From positions 62,001 to 126,000 of the forward strand of contig CANLRI010000002.1 in NCBI GenBank assembly GCA_947493585.1: a DNA stretch of 64,000 nt. Reading direction: 5' to 3'. This document shows positions 49,998 through 59,564 of the stretch, one piece after another; positions within the stretch are counted from its first letter, which is position 1; each line of letters starts with the position of its first letter. The notes beneath the pieces are model-generated. The model saw only the letters and a list, made by a program, of their open reading frames with translations. It searched no databases and was not told where the DNA came from. A program made the translations under genes and the position numbers. Source of the stretch: an uncultured Planococcus sp. (GTDB taxonomy: Bacteria; Bacillota; Bacilli; Bacillales_A; Planococcaceae).

Positions 49998-52508
49998 ATG
50001 AACGAGTTAACATTAGAGTCAACAGAATTTATGAAAGAATTGTCTCGTAGAAATTCCAAATTCTATTATGACATTTTAAGAGTATACGGTGGAATTAAGC
50101 CTTTATTAGATAATAGAATTTCCCAAGTCTTTTCAGAGTATACTGAGCATGATAGTAAACACTCTATAAGAATAATTAATCATATGGAAAAGATAGTAAA
50201 AAAAATTTCAGATATAAATGATTTAGAGCTTACACTTCTTATTTATGCTGCACTACTACATGACATAGGGATGGCTGCAACAAAAGACGAAATAAATAAA
50301 ATAAAAAATAATAAATTAGTTTATGAAAGTGTAAGTTATGTTGCAATTTTAAATAAATTTTCTAATGATGAAAATCTAGCAATTCAAGATTTTTTGAGAA
50401 GAGTTCATGCTGAACGTTCAGCTATTTTTATAAAAGAGAATCTGAAAAGTGATTTAATAATTCCAGAAATGATTGGCGTCACTTTTGAAAAAGAACTAGC
50501 ACTTATTTGTGAAGCTCATACCAAAGATATCTCATGGGTTAAAGAAAAGTTAAGAAAACATGACATGAAAGGAAGTTATGAATATAATCCTCAGTTCTGT
50601 GCATTAGTGTTACGACTTGCAGATATATTAGATTTTGATAGTCAGAGAACACCATGGAGATTATATCAAGCAGTATCGCCAAAAGGATATAGTAATGGAG
50701 AATGGCTACAGCACTATGCTATAGAAAATGACAATAAAGTCACAGTAAATGAACGAGGAATTAAAGTAATAGAATTTTATGGAACTTGTAATGAGCCCTT
50801 TATACACAGGAAAATTTTGAGTTATTTTGATTGGATAAATGAAGAAATAGAAAATGTAAATGATGTGTCCAAAGATTTTAGAGAGAAATATAGGTTAGAG
50901 TTCTATTATAAAGTTAATAATTTTATTACTTCAGAAGAGTATTCAATTGTTGATTTAAAATTTCAAGTTAATTATAAACGAATGCTTACTTTGTTGATGG
51001 GAGAAGAGTTATACGGAAAAAAAGAGTTAGGTTTGAGAGAATTAGTCCAAAACTCAATTGATGCTTGTTTATTAAAAAAAGAAATCTTAAATAAAAATAA
51101 AGAATTATGGGAACAAAGCTATGTTCCTAAGATTACAATTATTTTAGATAAAGGCAATAACAAAGTGCGAATTAAAGACAATGGATTGGGAATGAATATT
51201 CAAATTTTAAAAAAGTATTTTTTAGAACTTGGAGCATCTTACTATAACTCAGATGACTATTTAATGTCAGAATTCGATTATATTCCAATTGGTAATTATG
51301 GAATAGGATTTTTAGCAAGCTTTATGCTATCTAACACTATAAAAGTAAAAACGAAATATTATAATGAATCTTCACTAAAAGAAGTAGATATTCTTAAAGA
51401 TGATGAATATGTTTGTATCAAACAGAGTGAGGACTATGGATTCGAAGGTACTGAAATCGAATTAAATTATACTGAGTTTTTTTCTGTATGGGAAACTGAA
51501 GAAGATTTAACAGCATATTTAGAGAAAGAGTTTTTAAGTGATCAGATAACAATATCAATAGTAAGTACATCGAATGCCAATTCAATTAAAGTGGTTGCAA
51601 ATACATTTGAAATAAAGTCTGATAAACATAAAATCAATTTAACGGAATATTTAGAAGGTGTAGAAGTAGAATTATCAACATATCATGATATTAAAAATAA
51701 ATTGTTTGTAAAAGAAATTAAAGAGATTCCATTCAGGGGGATACCACTTATTTATCAAGATGAAACTTTATATAATGTTGATGAAGAAGATCAATTTAAG
51801 ATATCTGATTATATCAATAATAATGAACTAAGAATATTGAATTTTATGCTAATCGAAAATGCCGATGATTTGGAAAAAGTATTGGATCATATTGATGACC
51901 ATGAAGAAGCGCAAGAAAAATATGAGGATATTCATTTAGCCCAAACAATTTCTTTAATTACTAATCATGAATTTTTGGAAACAGCGCCTGATAAATTTGT
52001 AAGAGTTGAAGAGATTATAGAAGGTTTGACTTTTGAAGAGTTAAGAGAATTTGGTCACGATCACGATAATCAATCAGGAACCTTTTTTAATCAAGAAGAA
52101 AAATATTTCTTTTCAATTGATAACTATGAGAAGTATCTGCCGATTAATCGCGAGCAGAATAAATGGTTTTCTTTGAAAAAAAATAATGAAAATCTCTATA
52201 TTAGAGGAGTGTTCGTTAAACACTTAAATTTTTTTGTGCCAAATTCTATACTGAATTTCAGAATTCAATATTTAAATATAAATATTGAAAATAAAAAAAT
52301 AAAGCCTAATGTTAATAGAACTGAAATAAAGAAAGATGATGAGAACCTATTATTTAACTCCATCTATCAATCTATTTGTTTGTATTTATATGATCATTTA
52401 ACTGATCCGATAGAAAAATTAATAGTTAAAAAATACCTTAAGGAATTTCATAACTATAGAAAAAGTTTATTAAAAAAAAGGTATCAAGAATTCATCGATT
52501 CTGAGTAG
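49998..52508 (+). CDS. HD domain plus HSP90-like (Bergerat) ATPase fusion protein
   Basis: 836 residues from ATG 49998 (AAAAGGGG upstream). The N-terminal HD-type domain has His55, His88-Asp89, His137 and Asp209 in helical order. After a linker, a GHKL ATPase has N-box Glu348-x3-Asn352-x2-Asp355, G1 motif DNGLGM (394-399) and G2 motif GNYGIGF (432-438). A long C-terminal part follows with an HSP90-like middle region ending in PNVNRTEIKKDDE near residue 775. Very AT-rich throughout. Such HD/HATPase proteins occur beside restriction genes; activity (nucleotide hydrolysis, chaperone-like gating) is inference. It stands alone between hsdS and the nuclease pair. Confidence 0.85.
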   Translation: MNELTLESTEFMKELSRRNSKFYYDILRVYGGIKPLLDNRISQVFSEYTEHDSKHSIRIINHMEKIVKKISDINDLELTLLIYAALLHDIGMAATKDEINKIKNNKLVYESVSYVAILNKFSNDENLAIQDFLRRVHAERSAIFIKENLKSDLIIPEMIGVTFEKELALICEAHTKDISWVKEKLRKHDMKGSYEYNPQFCALVLRLADILDFDSQRTPWRLYQAVSPKGYSNGEWLQHYAIENDNKVTVNERGIKVIEFYGTCNEPFIHRKILSYFDWINEEIENVNDVSKDFREKYRLEFYYKVNNFITSEEYSIVDLKFQVNYKRMLTLLMGEELYGKKELGLRELVQNSIDACLLKKEILNKNKELWEQSYVPKITIILDKGNNKVRIKDNGLGMNIQILKKYFLELGASYYNSDDYLMSEFDYIPIGNYGIGFLASFMLSNTIKVKTKYYNESSLKEVDILKDDEYVCIKQSEDYGFEGTEIELNYTEFFSVWETEEDLTAYLEKEFLSDQITISIVSTSNANSIKVVANTFEIKSDKHKINLTEYLEGVEVELSTYHDIKNKLFVKEIKEIPFRGIPLIYQDETLYNVDEEDQFKISDYINNNELRILNFMLIENADDLEKVLDHIDDHEEAQEKYEDIHLAQTISLITNHEFLETAPDKFVRVEEIIEGLTFEELREFGHDHDNQSGTFFNQEEKYFFSIDNYEKYLPINREQNKWFSLKKNNENLYIRGVFVKHLNFFVPNSILNFRIQYLNINIENKKIKPNVNRTEIKKDDENLLFNSIYQSICLYLYDHLTDPIEKLIVKKYLKEFHNYRKSLLKKRYQEFIDSE

Positions 52509-52896
52509 TAATTCAGCGGCGAATCAGAAAAAATGAAATTACAGTTTCTAAATCGTTTCCTTTTATAAAAAACGATTCATAACGATTCTAACTTTTAACG
52601 AAAACTTATATTCCATACATTAGCACACCCGCTATGTAAAATCGCAGGTGTGTTTTTTATTTTATTCATTATAAAATTCATGAGAATTGTACGACATATA
52701 GAGACCATCCAAGTACTGCTGGAAATGGAAGTGCACTTCTCCTTGCGAGAAAAATAAAATCATTACTCTGTGTAAAAATAATTTTCATTCGACGAAACGA
52801 ATATTCTAATCCTTAAACTTAAATTCTAAATACTCCCTGTTAATGGTAAGCTGGAAAAAAGATAATGCTCAGTATTAGGAAGTCAAGGGGCATACA
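52509..52896. other. AT-rich intergenic stretch
   Basis: Apart from the terminator at 52624-52658 I see no gene here. A possible promoter for the nuclease pair is not convincing; TTAGGAAGTCAAGGGG just before 52897 provides the RBS. Confidence 0.5.
52624..52658 (+). terminator. Rho-independent terminator
   Basis: CACACCCGC pairs with GCAGGTGTG (one mismatch), followed by TTTTTTA, 116 nt after the ATPase stop. Confidence 0.8.
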
Positions 52897-54768
52897 ATGA
52901 TCCACTCACTAGAACAAATCGCACAACTCGAACACTCAAAAGAATTCGCCCGCCTGCACCAGAAGTTTCATCAATTCAATCCGCTGAAAGTGTTGCGGGT
53001 GGATCAGTTTGAAATCCGCCACTCGAATATTTTGGCATGGCTGCTCGACCCGAATGAAACACATCAGCTCGGCAGTTTCTTTTTGAAGAAATTGCTGACG
53101 CGTCTTGTGATGCGTGCGGAGAATGAAGGGAAAGGGGACGGCATCGACTTTTTATCGTTTCTTTATAGTTCATTCCATGATGCGGAAGTGTCGCGGGAAG
53201 TGAGGACGCATACGAACCGGATGATCGATCTGCTTGTCCATGTGCCGTCTCAGAAACTGGTGCTCGTTATTGAAAATAAATTCCATGCCGGAGAGTCGGA
53301 CGGGCAGCTGGCGGATTATTTGGCTTATGCGAAAGCCGAGTTCCAGGTGCCTGGTTATACAGTGTTGCCAATCTTTTTAACATTGGCAAATGAGGAGCCG
53401 TCGGATGATAGCTATTTACTTCTGGGCTATGAGGACGTGCTCGAAATCATCGAGCAGCAGCTCGAGTTCTCGAAAGAAACGACCGCGGATGCCATTTATG
53501 ATTTTTTATCGTTTTACATAGAAGTCCTGAAAGAACAATTGGTCCATGACGTGGAATCGGTGGAACTGGCGCTGACAGTGTATGAGGAAAATAAAAACGT
53601 CATCGATTTCCTGTTCTTGAGCCAAAATGATAATTTTAAGAAACAAGCGGTCTATAAAGGCCTGTATAAGCAACTTGCCAAACTGGATGAGTCGGAGAAA
53701 GCGGCGCTTCAGAAGATCTATAGCGCCAAGAAAAAGACAATCGACTTTGTCTTCAATATAGGCGGCAACGTCATCCGGGAAGCCTTTCTCGACTTTGTTA
53801 AAGAAGCGGACATGCCGGAAGAAGCCTATGCCGCGCATATCCGTTTCCCGCACTTCATCTTGCCAGATTGGTTTGATTTCCAGGAGACACTCGGTGAACC
53901 GGCATCAGTGTATTGGCTCGGCCAGGCGTTCATCATTTGGTTCGAACGGCAAGTCGGCGAACGTTTGAAGATCACTGTGGAAGTGGGACCAATTCCTTTT
54001 GCGGAGAGGTATCGCTTACTGACAGAGTTAGAGAAGCGCGGCGTTAGCTTCCAGCAGAGTGGCAAAGAGGAAGGGAAGCGGTATACAAGAATTTATACGG
54101 CATGGACCGATGTGGGCGACTGGGCATCGAAGCAGGAAGTGCTCAAGAGCATGTTCGTGTTGTATGATGCACCGGAACTGAATGATTTATTCCGGAAGAT
54201 TGCAGAGTCTGTTGAAGTCATGAGAGATGCGGTGGAGGAAGTAGAAGAAGTAACAGAATCCACGCTGGGAAAAGTCTTGACTAAATCAGCTGTCTCGCCA
54301 ATACCAAAAGAAGCTTTCGACTTATTTTGCGCTAAGCACAATATTGCGGAGGCAGAGCGGAACTATCATTGGAGAAATCCATCATTTGTGGTGCCAGCCT
54401 TTACGAGAATAGAAGAACGGTATGGCATGAGTCGTTTTGACTGGTGGTGGCACAACGGCGCACTGATATTCTGGTTTGATCAATTGCGAGATGGAAGGCT
54501 AAAACTCATACTCGAACTGGGTCCACTGCAAGGAGAGGACCGAGTGGCATTGATCAGTGAGTTGGAAATGCTAGGAGTAACTTTCAAGGCAGTTTCAAAG
54601 TTAAGAACAGCTGCCTATACACGACTTTATTCAAACACTAAAGTAATCGAAGACTGGCAAGATCTGCAGCAAGTGGCTGAGGAAATGACAAAGCTCTTCC
54701 AACATCCGCGTCATCAGGAATTATTGGCAAAAATTGAAGTGGTGAGCATGGCGAGTTCGGACATTTAG
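52897..54768 (+). CDS. PD-(D/E)XK nuclease-family protein with duplicated C-terminal domain
   Basis: 623 residues. The N-terminal domain (about 1-230) fits the PDDEXK_4 type: EIRHSNILAWLLDP (39-52), Asp111 in RMIDLLVHV, Glu126-Asn-Lys128 in LVIENKFHAGE, and Gln137. The rest contains two related ~125-residue domains (about 300-430 and 480-605). Compare HIRFPHFILPDWF...IIWFERQ...RLKITVEVGP with HWRNPSFVVPAFT...IFWFDQL...RLKLILELGP. I do not know a name for that domain. Moderate GC. Cotranscribed with the next gene (12-nt gap). A restriction-type role is inference. Confidence 0.82.
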   Translation: MIHSLEQIAQLEHSKEFARLHQKFHQFNPLKVLRVDQFEIRHSNILAWLLDPNETHQLGSFFLKKLLTRLVMRAENEGKGDGIDFLSFLYSSFHDAEVSREVRTHTNRMIDLLVHVPSQKLVLVIENKFHAGESDGQLADYLAYAKAEFQVPGYTVLPIFLTLANEEPSDDSYLLLGYEDVLEIIEQQLEFSKETTADAIYDFLSFYIEVLKEQLVHDVESVELALTVYEENKNVIDFLFLSQNDNFKKQAVYKGLYKQLAKLDESEKAALQKIYSAKKKTIDFVFNIGGNVIREAFLDFVKEADMPEEAYAAHIRFPHFILPDWFDFQETLGEPASVYWLGQAFIIWFERQVGERLKITVEVGPIPFAERYRLLTELEKRGVSFQQSGKEEGKRYTRIYTAWTDVGDWASKQEVLKSMFVLYDAPELNDLFRKIAESVEVMRDAVEEVEEVTESTLGKVLTKSAVSPIPKEAFDLFCAKHNIAEAERNYHWRNPSFVVPAFTRIEERYGMSRFDWWWHNGALIFWFDQLRDGRLKLILELGPLQGEDRVALISELEMLGVTFKAVSKLRTAAYTRLYSNTKVIEDWQDLQQVAEEMTKLFQHPRHQELLAKIEVVSMASSDI

Positions 54769-54780
54769 GGGGGATACGAA

Positions 54781-55455
54781 ATGGCACTGACACAAATGCA
54801 AATCATCCAATCACTTGGTGAAGCGATGAGCTGGCTCGAGCGGGAAATCAGCTGGGGTGCAGATCCGAGAGAATTGCGCCATTTGATCGGCCGCATGGGC
54901 GAGCTGTATGTCGCCATGTACACGAACGGCAATATGGCGGATGCAGTGAACGAGCGTGGCTATGACGTAGTGACGAAAGATAATGAGCGAATTTCAGTGA
55001 AGACTACTGCACGAGTTGGCAGCACAGGGTTCGTCGCATTTAATCCTAATACTTTGGATCTAGCAGACCGTTTTATCATTTTGCGGTTTAACCAGGAAGA
55101 AATGGAACTCGAGATTTTACTCGATGCTCCGATTGATGAAGCAAAGCGATTGATGATGGAACGGCCAGACGGAAAACTTTCCATCGCGATGTCGAAGCTA
55201 TTTAATGTTGATGAGAAAGTCCGCAGTGACGAGCAGATTAAAGTGTCTAAGGAAGCCCATTATCATGACTACCTGATCAAAGAACTCGAAAGCGGCAGTA
55301 TCGAAGTATACGAAGGGGACCGTAAACATCAAGTGGTGAAACCGGTGCTAAGAAAGATTGCGGAGGCGCTGTCGATTCCGATTGTGAATGGAAACGGTAA
55401 TCCTTATAATACGCGGCAGCTTGGAGCAGTTATTATTCGGGCGTTGAAGGTTTAG
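54781..55455 (+). CDS. Small PD-(D/E)XK-like protein (DUF6998-like)
   Basis: 224 residues. The N-terminal half has GRMGELYVAMY (Glu41), YDVV (Asp62) and RISVKTTA (Lys74), the order and spacing of a restriction-type PD-(D/E)XK core, with Ser in place of the second acidic residue before Lys. The C-terminal half (about 120-224) is helical with YHDYLIKELESG and a conserved-looking NPYNTRQLGAVIIRAL end. GGGGG lies just before ATG 54781. Partner of the upstream nuclease by spacing and matching composition. Confidence 0.72.
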   Translation: MALTQMQIIQSLGEAMSWLEREISWGADPRELRHLIGRMGELYVAMYTNGNMADAVNERGYDVVTKDNERISVKTTARVGSTGFVAFNPNTLDLADRFIILRFNQEEMELEILLDAPIDEAKRLMMERPDGKLSIAMSKLFNVDEKVRSDEQIKVSKEAHYHDYLIKELESGSIEVYEGDRKHQVVKPVLRKIAEALSIPIVNGNGNPYNTRQLGAVIIRALKV

Positions 55456-55736
55456 GGAGATTAAATTCCTTTAATCAATTCCACGCCCTGAGAAGTATCA
55501 TGACTAGGTTGAAAAACTACAATTTGATTTTACCAATACCATATTGTGAGTGAACCTCTGCAATATATATGGCAGAGATTAGTTACTCGTAAAAATTTAC
55601 TTTAACACTCCTGGCTTTAAAGTATTACTCAAATATATAAATCGGTGGAAGTCGTATTCCTATACCTTAAACTAAAAACTTAATATGGGGTATTTGTGGA
55701 AATAGACCTCAATAAATAATAGAGGAGTTGATCAAT

Positions 55737-56561
55737 TTGAGTCTGATTAAAAAGCATAGAGAAATAGTTGAATCTTTGGAAGAAACTTTGGGAAATGGAT
55801 GGGCAGTATTAAAATATCCTAAAAAGAAATTGGAAAAAGCTACTTATAGTTGTAACGCAGCTCATATTTTTAACATGCTCCCAAAAGAATTTGAAAGTTA
55901 TTTGAAATGCCCTATTTGTGAAATTGATAAAAATATAAATAGAAAATCTTTAGATTATAAGCTGTTCATGAAGAATGCATTAGAAAAAGCAAATGGATTA
56001 TCATCCTTAGGAGAAGATGAAAAAGTAGACGTTCATCATATTTATAGTATTCGTATGTTTCCTGAAGTAGCATATCATCCTGCAAATTCAATAGTATTAA
56101 ATCATGATTTGCATAAAGATTATCATAGATATTTTTCTCCTTACAATACTAATGGATATACCTTTTTTGCTTGGATTAAAATGCGAGTAGAATCTTTAAG
56201 AATGGGAGTTGATAAAGTTCAAAAAGTGAAATTAGAAGTTTTAACTAATATGAATCAAATTGAATACGAAATCAGTCGAACACGAGACAATGAGAAGTTT
56301 TATAAACATGTAGATAAGTTAACTGAATCCATTACTGATAAAAAACTACTTACCGCTTTGGAACGAAAAGCTTTCAGATTGGTTAAAAAAATTAATCATG
56401 GAGAAACTGTGGAACTGGTAGAAAACAACATTATAATATTGAATGTATATGGAGTTGATGGCCTCGTATATTACAGGAATGACTTTGGAAATTGGATTGA
56501 ATTTAATCCTATTTCAGGATCGATTTTGAAAAATGTATATGAGCAGATAATGAATGCTTAA
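55737..56561 (+). CDS. HNH-type endonuclease-like protein
   Basis: 274 residues from TTG 55737, 9 nt after GAGGAG; TTG 55728 abuts the RBS. A Cys58-x2-Cys61 knuckle (LKCPIC) is followed by VDVHHI (His100-His101), Asn117 and His126/His130 in HPANSIVLNHDLHKDYH, so an HNH/beta-beta-alpha metal site is likely. The C-terminal half is helical with no known motif. Strongly AT-rich. It stands alone after a 280-nt gap with no terminator seen. Confidence 0.72.
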   Translation: MSLIKKHREIVESLEETLGNGWAVLKYPKKKLEKATYSCNAAHIFNMLPKEFESYLKCPICEIDKNINRKSLDYKLFMKNALEKANGLSSLGEDEKVDVHHIYSIRMFPEVAYHPANSIVLNHDLHKDYHRYFSPYNTNGYTFFAWIKMRVESLRMGVDKVQKVKLEVLTNMNQIEYEISRTRDNEKFYKHVDKLTESITDKKLLTALERKAFRLVKKINHGETVELVENNIIILNVYGVDGLVYYRNDFGNWIEFNPISGSILKNVYEQIMNA

Positions 56562-56828
56562 AGTAAGCGAGGTGACAAGTCGTTCTTTATTTTTATCTTT
56601 AAAGTAAGAACAAAACAGGTCATTGGAGAAATGGGTTAAATATTTCTCGAGGCTTAATCAAAAGGACGTAATTAGCCGCCTGGTCTTTAAAGTTATTTCA
56701 CTTCAAAATGAATAAAACATTATAGTCTAAGTTTGATAGTATATTTGCAAGTTATGCCTTTCTTACAGTATTGAATGTCTATTAAAGAATTATGAAGAAT
56801 GCTTTTAATAAAAGGAGTAGTATAGCCA

Positions 56829-57194
56829 ATGGGTGAGTTTATCGGTGTGATTTTCCTGTTATTAGTTATTATAATACCTCTTCTAATATTCAATAATTAT
56901 CAAGAAAAAGCTAAAGCTAAAGAAATAATAGCTTATGCAGTTAATAAATATTCAGCCGATGATTTTTTTCGAGTTATGTTTTTCGAAAGTAAACTCCAAG
57001 AAGACTATAGAGTAGAAAGAAATTTTTATAATAAGCGAGTAATTTCTAAAGAAGAGTATGAAAAAGCTGTCGACAAAATTCAAACACAAAGAGAAACGTT
57101 AAGAGAGTTTTTAAATGTAAATAAAAAGCAAATGGATAATTACTATAAAAGTTATCTAATGGTTAAAGATTCATTTGAAAAAACTAATCTTTAA
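56829..57194 (+). CDS. Single-span membrane protein with coiled-coil-like tail
   Basis: 121 residues. One N-terminal membrane segment (about 4-22) is followed by a charged helical region (about 25-121) with heptad-like spacing (AVDKIQTQRETLREFLNVNKKQM). AAAGGAGTAG precedes ATG 56829. No known domain. AT-rich like its neighbours in the island. Confidence 0.6.
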   Translation: MGEFIGVIFLLLVIIIPLLIFNNYQEKAKAKEIIAYAVNKYSADDFFRVMFFESKLQEDYRVERNFYNKRVISKEEYEKAVDKIQTQRETLREFLNVNKKQMDNYYKSYLMVKDSFEKTNL

Positions 57195-57293
57195 ATCTGT
57201 ACTCTAAAGTAGATAGGTGCCAAGTTGTGATGATGCATCTCAAAAATCAATAAGGGCATCTTTGTCAACGCCGGTTTAATTTTCCCCATTATA

Positions 57294-57317
57294 GCCGGAT
57301 AAATTCCGGCCTTTTTC
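57294..57317 (+). terminator. Rho-independent terminator
   Basis: GCCGG pairs with CCGGC around ATAAATT, followed by CTTTTTCTTTT, about 100 nt past the membrane-protein stop. Confidence 0.8.
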
Positions 57318-57490
57318 TTTTCCTTCAGCCGATTTCAGTATGAGTATTTTTTAAGTAACATTTTCGAGTGAAACGCATGTCTATAAAGAACTGCTAATTT
57401 TATCCAAAAATATTAATAGATCCCTTTATTTAAGTGTTATATTTAATTCAAGTATTAAATTGCGGAAATTCAAAATAAGGAGATGTTCAT

Positions 57491-57964
57491 ATGACTGAAG
57501 ATAGTAAGAAAAGAAATTTCATTTTTTTTAAGTTGGCTAGTGAAAATAGGGAGAAGTATAAAGAGGGATATAAAAAATATGAATCCAAAGCTCGTGAATA
57601 TTTTAATGATAAAGAAAAAGTGAAAGACTTATTTAACGAAGCTACTCAAAAAGCAGAAACTAATAAGGATGCATTAGACGAGATAATAGAAAAACTCCAA
57701 TTATTACTTGAAGTTCTTCAAGCTTGGTACAAAGGGACGTATAAAGAAATACCTAAAAAGTCGATTATTATGATCATCGCTTCAATCATTTACTTTGTGT
57801 CCCCTGTAGATTTAATACCTGATTTTATTGTGGGAGCTGGCTATGTTGATGATGCAGCGGTTATAGCATTTGCGATTAAGCAGATTGCTGAAGACTTAGA
57901 GAAATTCAAGTTGTGGAAAGAGACAAATACTGATTGGAATACTGACGAAGCTACCGTAAAGTAA
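57491..57964 (+). CDS. YkvA-family (DUF1232) protein
   Basis: 157 residues. A charged coiled N-terminal half (about 1-75) precedes the DUF1232 core at about 90-135. The core contains one hydrophobic segment and the signature YFVSPVDLIPDFIVGAGYVDDAAVI. Family members are common in Bacillales, and the function is not settled. RBS AAGGAGATG precedes ATG 57491. AT-rich; last gene of the island. Confidence 0.85.
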   Translation: MTEDSKKRNFIFFKLASENREKYKEGYKKYESKAREYFNDKEKVKDLFNEATQKAETNKDALDEIIEKLQLLLEVLQAWYKGTYKEIPKKSIIMIIASIIYFVSPVDLIPDFIVGAGYVDDAAVIAFAIKQIAEDLEKFKLWKETNTDWNTDEATVK

Positions 57965-58163
57965 TATTTTGACACTAAGTTGTAGACAATTCGCAGTGAG
58001 CAAAAGCATAGGAGAAGATTAGCAATATCATACCCGCTGCATCAGTATTTATGCTGTAGCTTTTCTTACTCATCCGGATAAAGTAGAAGGAGACTAGAGA
58101 AGTGATTCATCACGGATTCATTCCTCTAACCTTCTTTAGGACGTCTTCGCGCTCTTGAAACGC

Positions 58164-58206
58164 AAAAGCCCGATCCGGAGTGGAAACTTCTCACTGAATC
58201 GGGCTT
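58164..58206 (-). terminator. Terminator of the radical SAM gene
   Basis: AAGCCCGAT pairs with ATCGGGCTT across a 23-nt loop and runs into TTTT on the minus strand, just after the stop codon. Confidence 0.78.
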
Positions 58207-58211
58207 CTCAT

Positions 58212-59342
58212 TTAAACGGTAATTTTTGATTTTTGGACGGTGAAATCGATGTCCGGGTAGTAGGCACCTTTCACCAATAAATTCGGTCCGAGGCATTTGG
58301 CTGCTGGGCAGTGGCAGGCGATCGTTTTGGCTAATGGCCGCTCCAGCCAGCGGTCAAGCATCGCTGGTAGGGAATCGTGCTGGATATTGCCCATGGCTGG
58401 TGTGTCGCCGAAATCGGTGACGATGACTTCGCCGGTGAAGATGTTCACATTGAGCCGTGAGCGTCCGTCTGGGTCATTGCGGACGGTGACGTTTTTGCTT
58501 GAGTGGATACGGTTCAGGAGTTGAGTGTCTTCGTCGTTTTGGCTGCATGGGTAAAACGGCAATGTACCAAAGAGCATCCAGACATTTTCATCGCGGGCAT
58601 CCAGTAGTTCGTGGATTGCTGTTCTCGTTTCATCGAGCGACAGCACTTCCAATTGGCTGGCGAAATCGCTTGGGTACATCGGATGCACTTCGTGGCGCGC
58701 GCATTTCATTTCTTCAATGATTTGCTTATGTATGTTCTTCAGGTGAGGCAATGTCCGCTTGTTCAGCATCGTTTCTGCTGAGACCATAACGCCTGCTTCT
58801 GCAAGTGCGCGGCTGTTGTCGATCATGCGCTGGAACTGTTCAGCCCGCCGCTCACGTGACGGCTTGCGTTCCATATTGGCAAATCCGCCATCGACAAAAT
58901 CATCGATGGTACCCCAGTTATGAGAAATGTGTAGGACGTCCAAATAAGGGGCGATTTCCATATAGCGGTCCAGCGGCATCGTCAGGTTCGAGTTCATCTG
59001 GGTGCGGATGCCGCGTGCATGGGCGTATTTCAGGAGGGGCAAGACATAATTGGCGACCGATTTTTTCGAAAACATCGGCTCTCCGCCCGTCAAACTGATG
59101 GTCCGCAAATGAGGGATTTCATCGAGGCGCGAAACGAGCAGCTCGATGGGCAGCGCGTCTGGATCCTTATGTGCGAGCATATAGCCGACCGCACAATGTT
59201 CACAGCGCATATTGCATAAATAAGTCGTGGTGAATTCGATGCTGGATAGGGTCAGTTTCCCGTGATCTTCGATATCCATATACGCTTCCCATGGATCGTA
59301 TTGAGGGGTGATCTGTTTAAGTGTTGTTGCTTGGTTTTCCAT
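58212..59342 (-). CDS. yfkAB: YfkAB-like radical SAM protein
   Basis: 376 residues from ATG 59342 (AGGAG 10 nt upstream); the frame extends to 59426 without an RBS. The radical SAM cluster motif is CNMRCEHC (Cys43, Cys47 and Cys50), with GGEP nearby (SLTGGEPM). The C-terminal CHCPAAKC is the second CxCx4C motif that defines the YfkAB family, and TTYLCNMRCEHCAVGY and LDVLHISHNWGT match it closely. In B. subtilis this was described as yfkA/yfkB. The reaction is not known. Monocistronic. Confidence 0.88.
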   Translation of the reverse strand: MENQATTLKQITPQYDPWEAYMDIEDHGKLTLSSIEFTTTYLCNMRCEHCAVGYMLAHKDPDALPIELLVSRLDEIPHLRTISLTGGEPMFSKKSVANYVLPLLKYAHARGIRTQMNSNLTMPLDRYMEIAPYLDVLHISHNWGTIDDFVDGGFANMERKPSRERRAEQFQRMIDNSRALAEAGVMVSAETMLNKRTLPHLKNIHKQIIEEMKCARHEVHPMYPSDFASQLEVLSLDETRTAIHELLDARDENVWMLFGTLPFYPCSQNDEDTQLLNRIHSSKNVTVRNDPDGRSRLNVNIFTGEVIVTDFGDTPAMGNIQHDSLPAMLDRWLERPLAKTIACHCPAAKCLGPNLLVKGAYYPDIDFTVQKSKITV

Positions 59343-59564
59343 ATGTATCGTACTCCTAATCATTTTTTCGACTCTTAAGTATGCGCTTTTCCTGTGGCTC
59401 ACGCAAGAGCTTGTTTTGAAGTGCAATAAAGGGTGTGAACTACTTTAATTTATTCTTTTATCATTTTTTAACTAAATATTCTATTTTTTTGTTCTTTTTA
59501 CTAGTAATCAAACGTTTGTTCTGGTATATTAAAAGTATATCACTATGGAATGAGGTGCGTTTCG

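Noticed and set aside
59343..59564. Riboswitch or leader between yfkAB and the 108-residue gene
   Set aside because: The stretch is AT-rich with no convincing conserved core or terminator/antiterminator pair.
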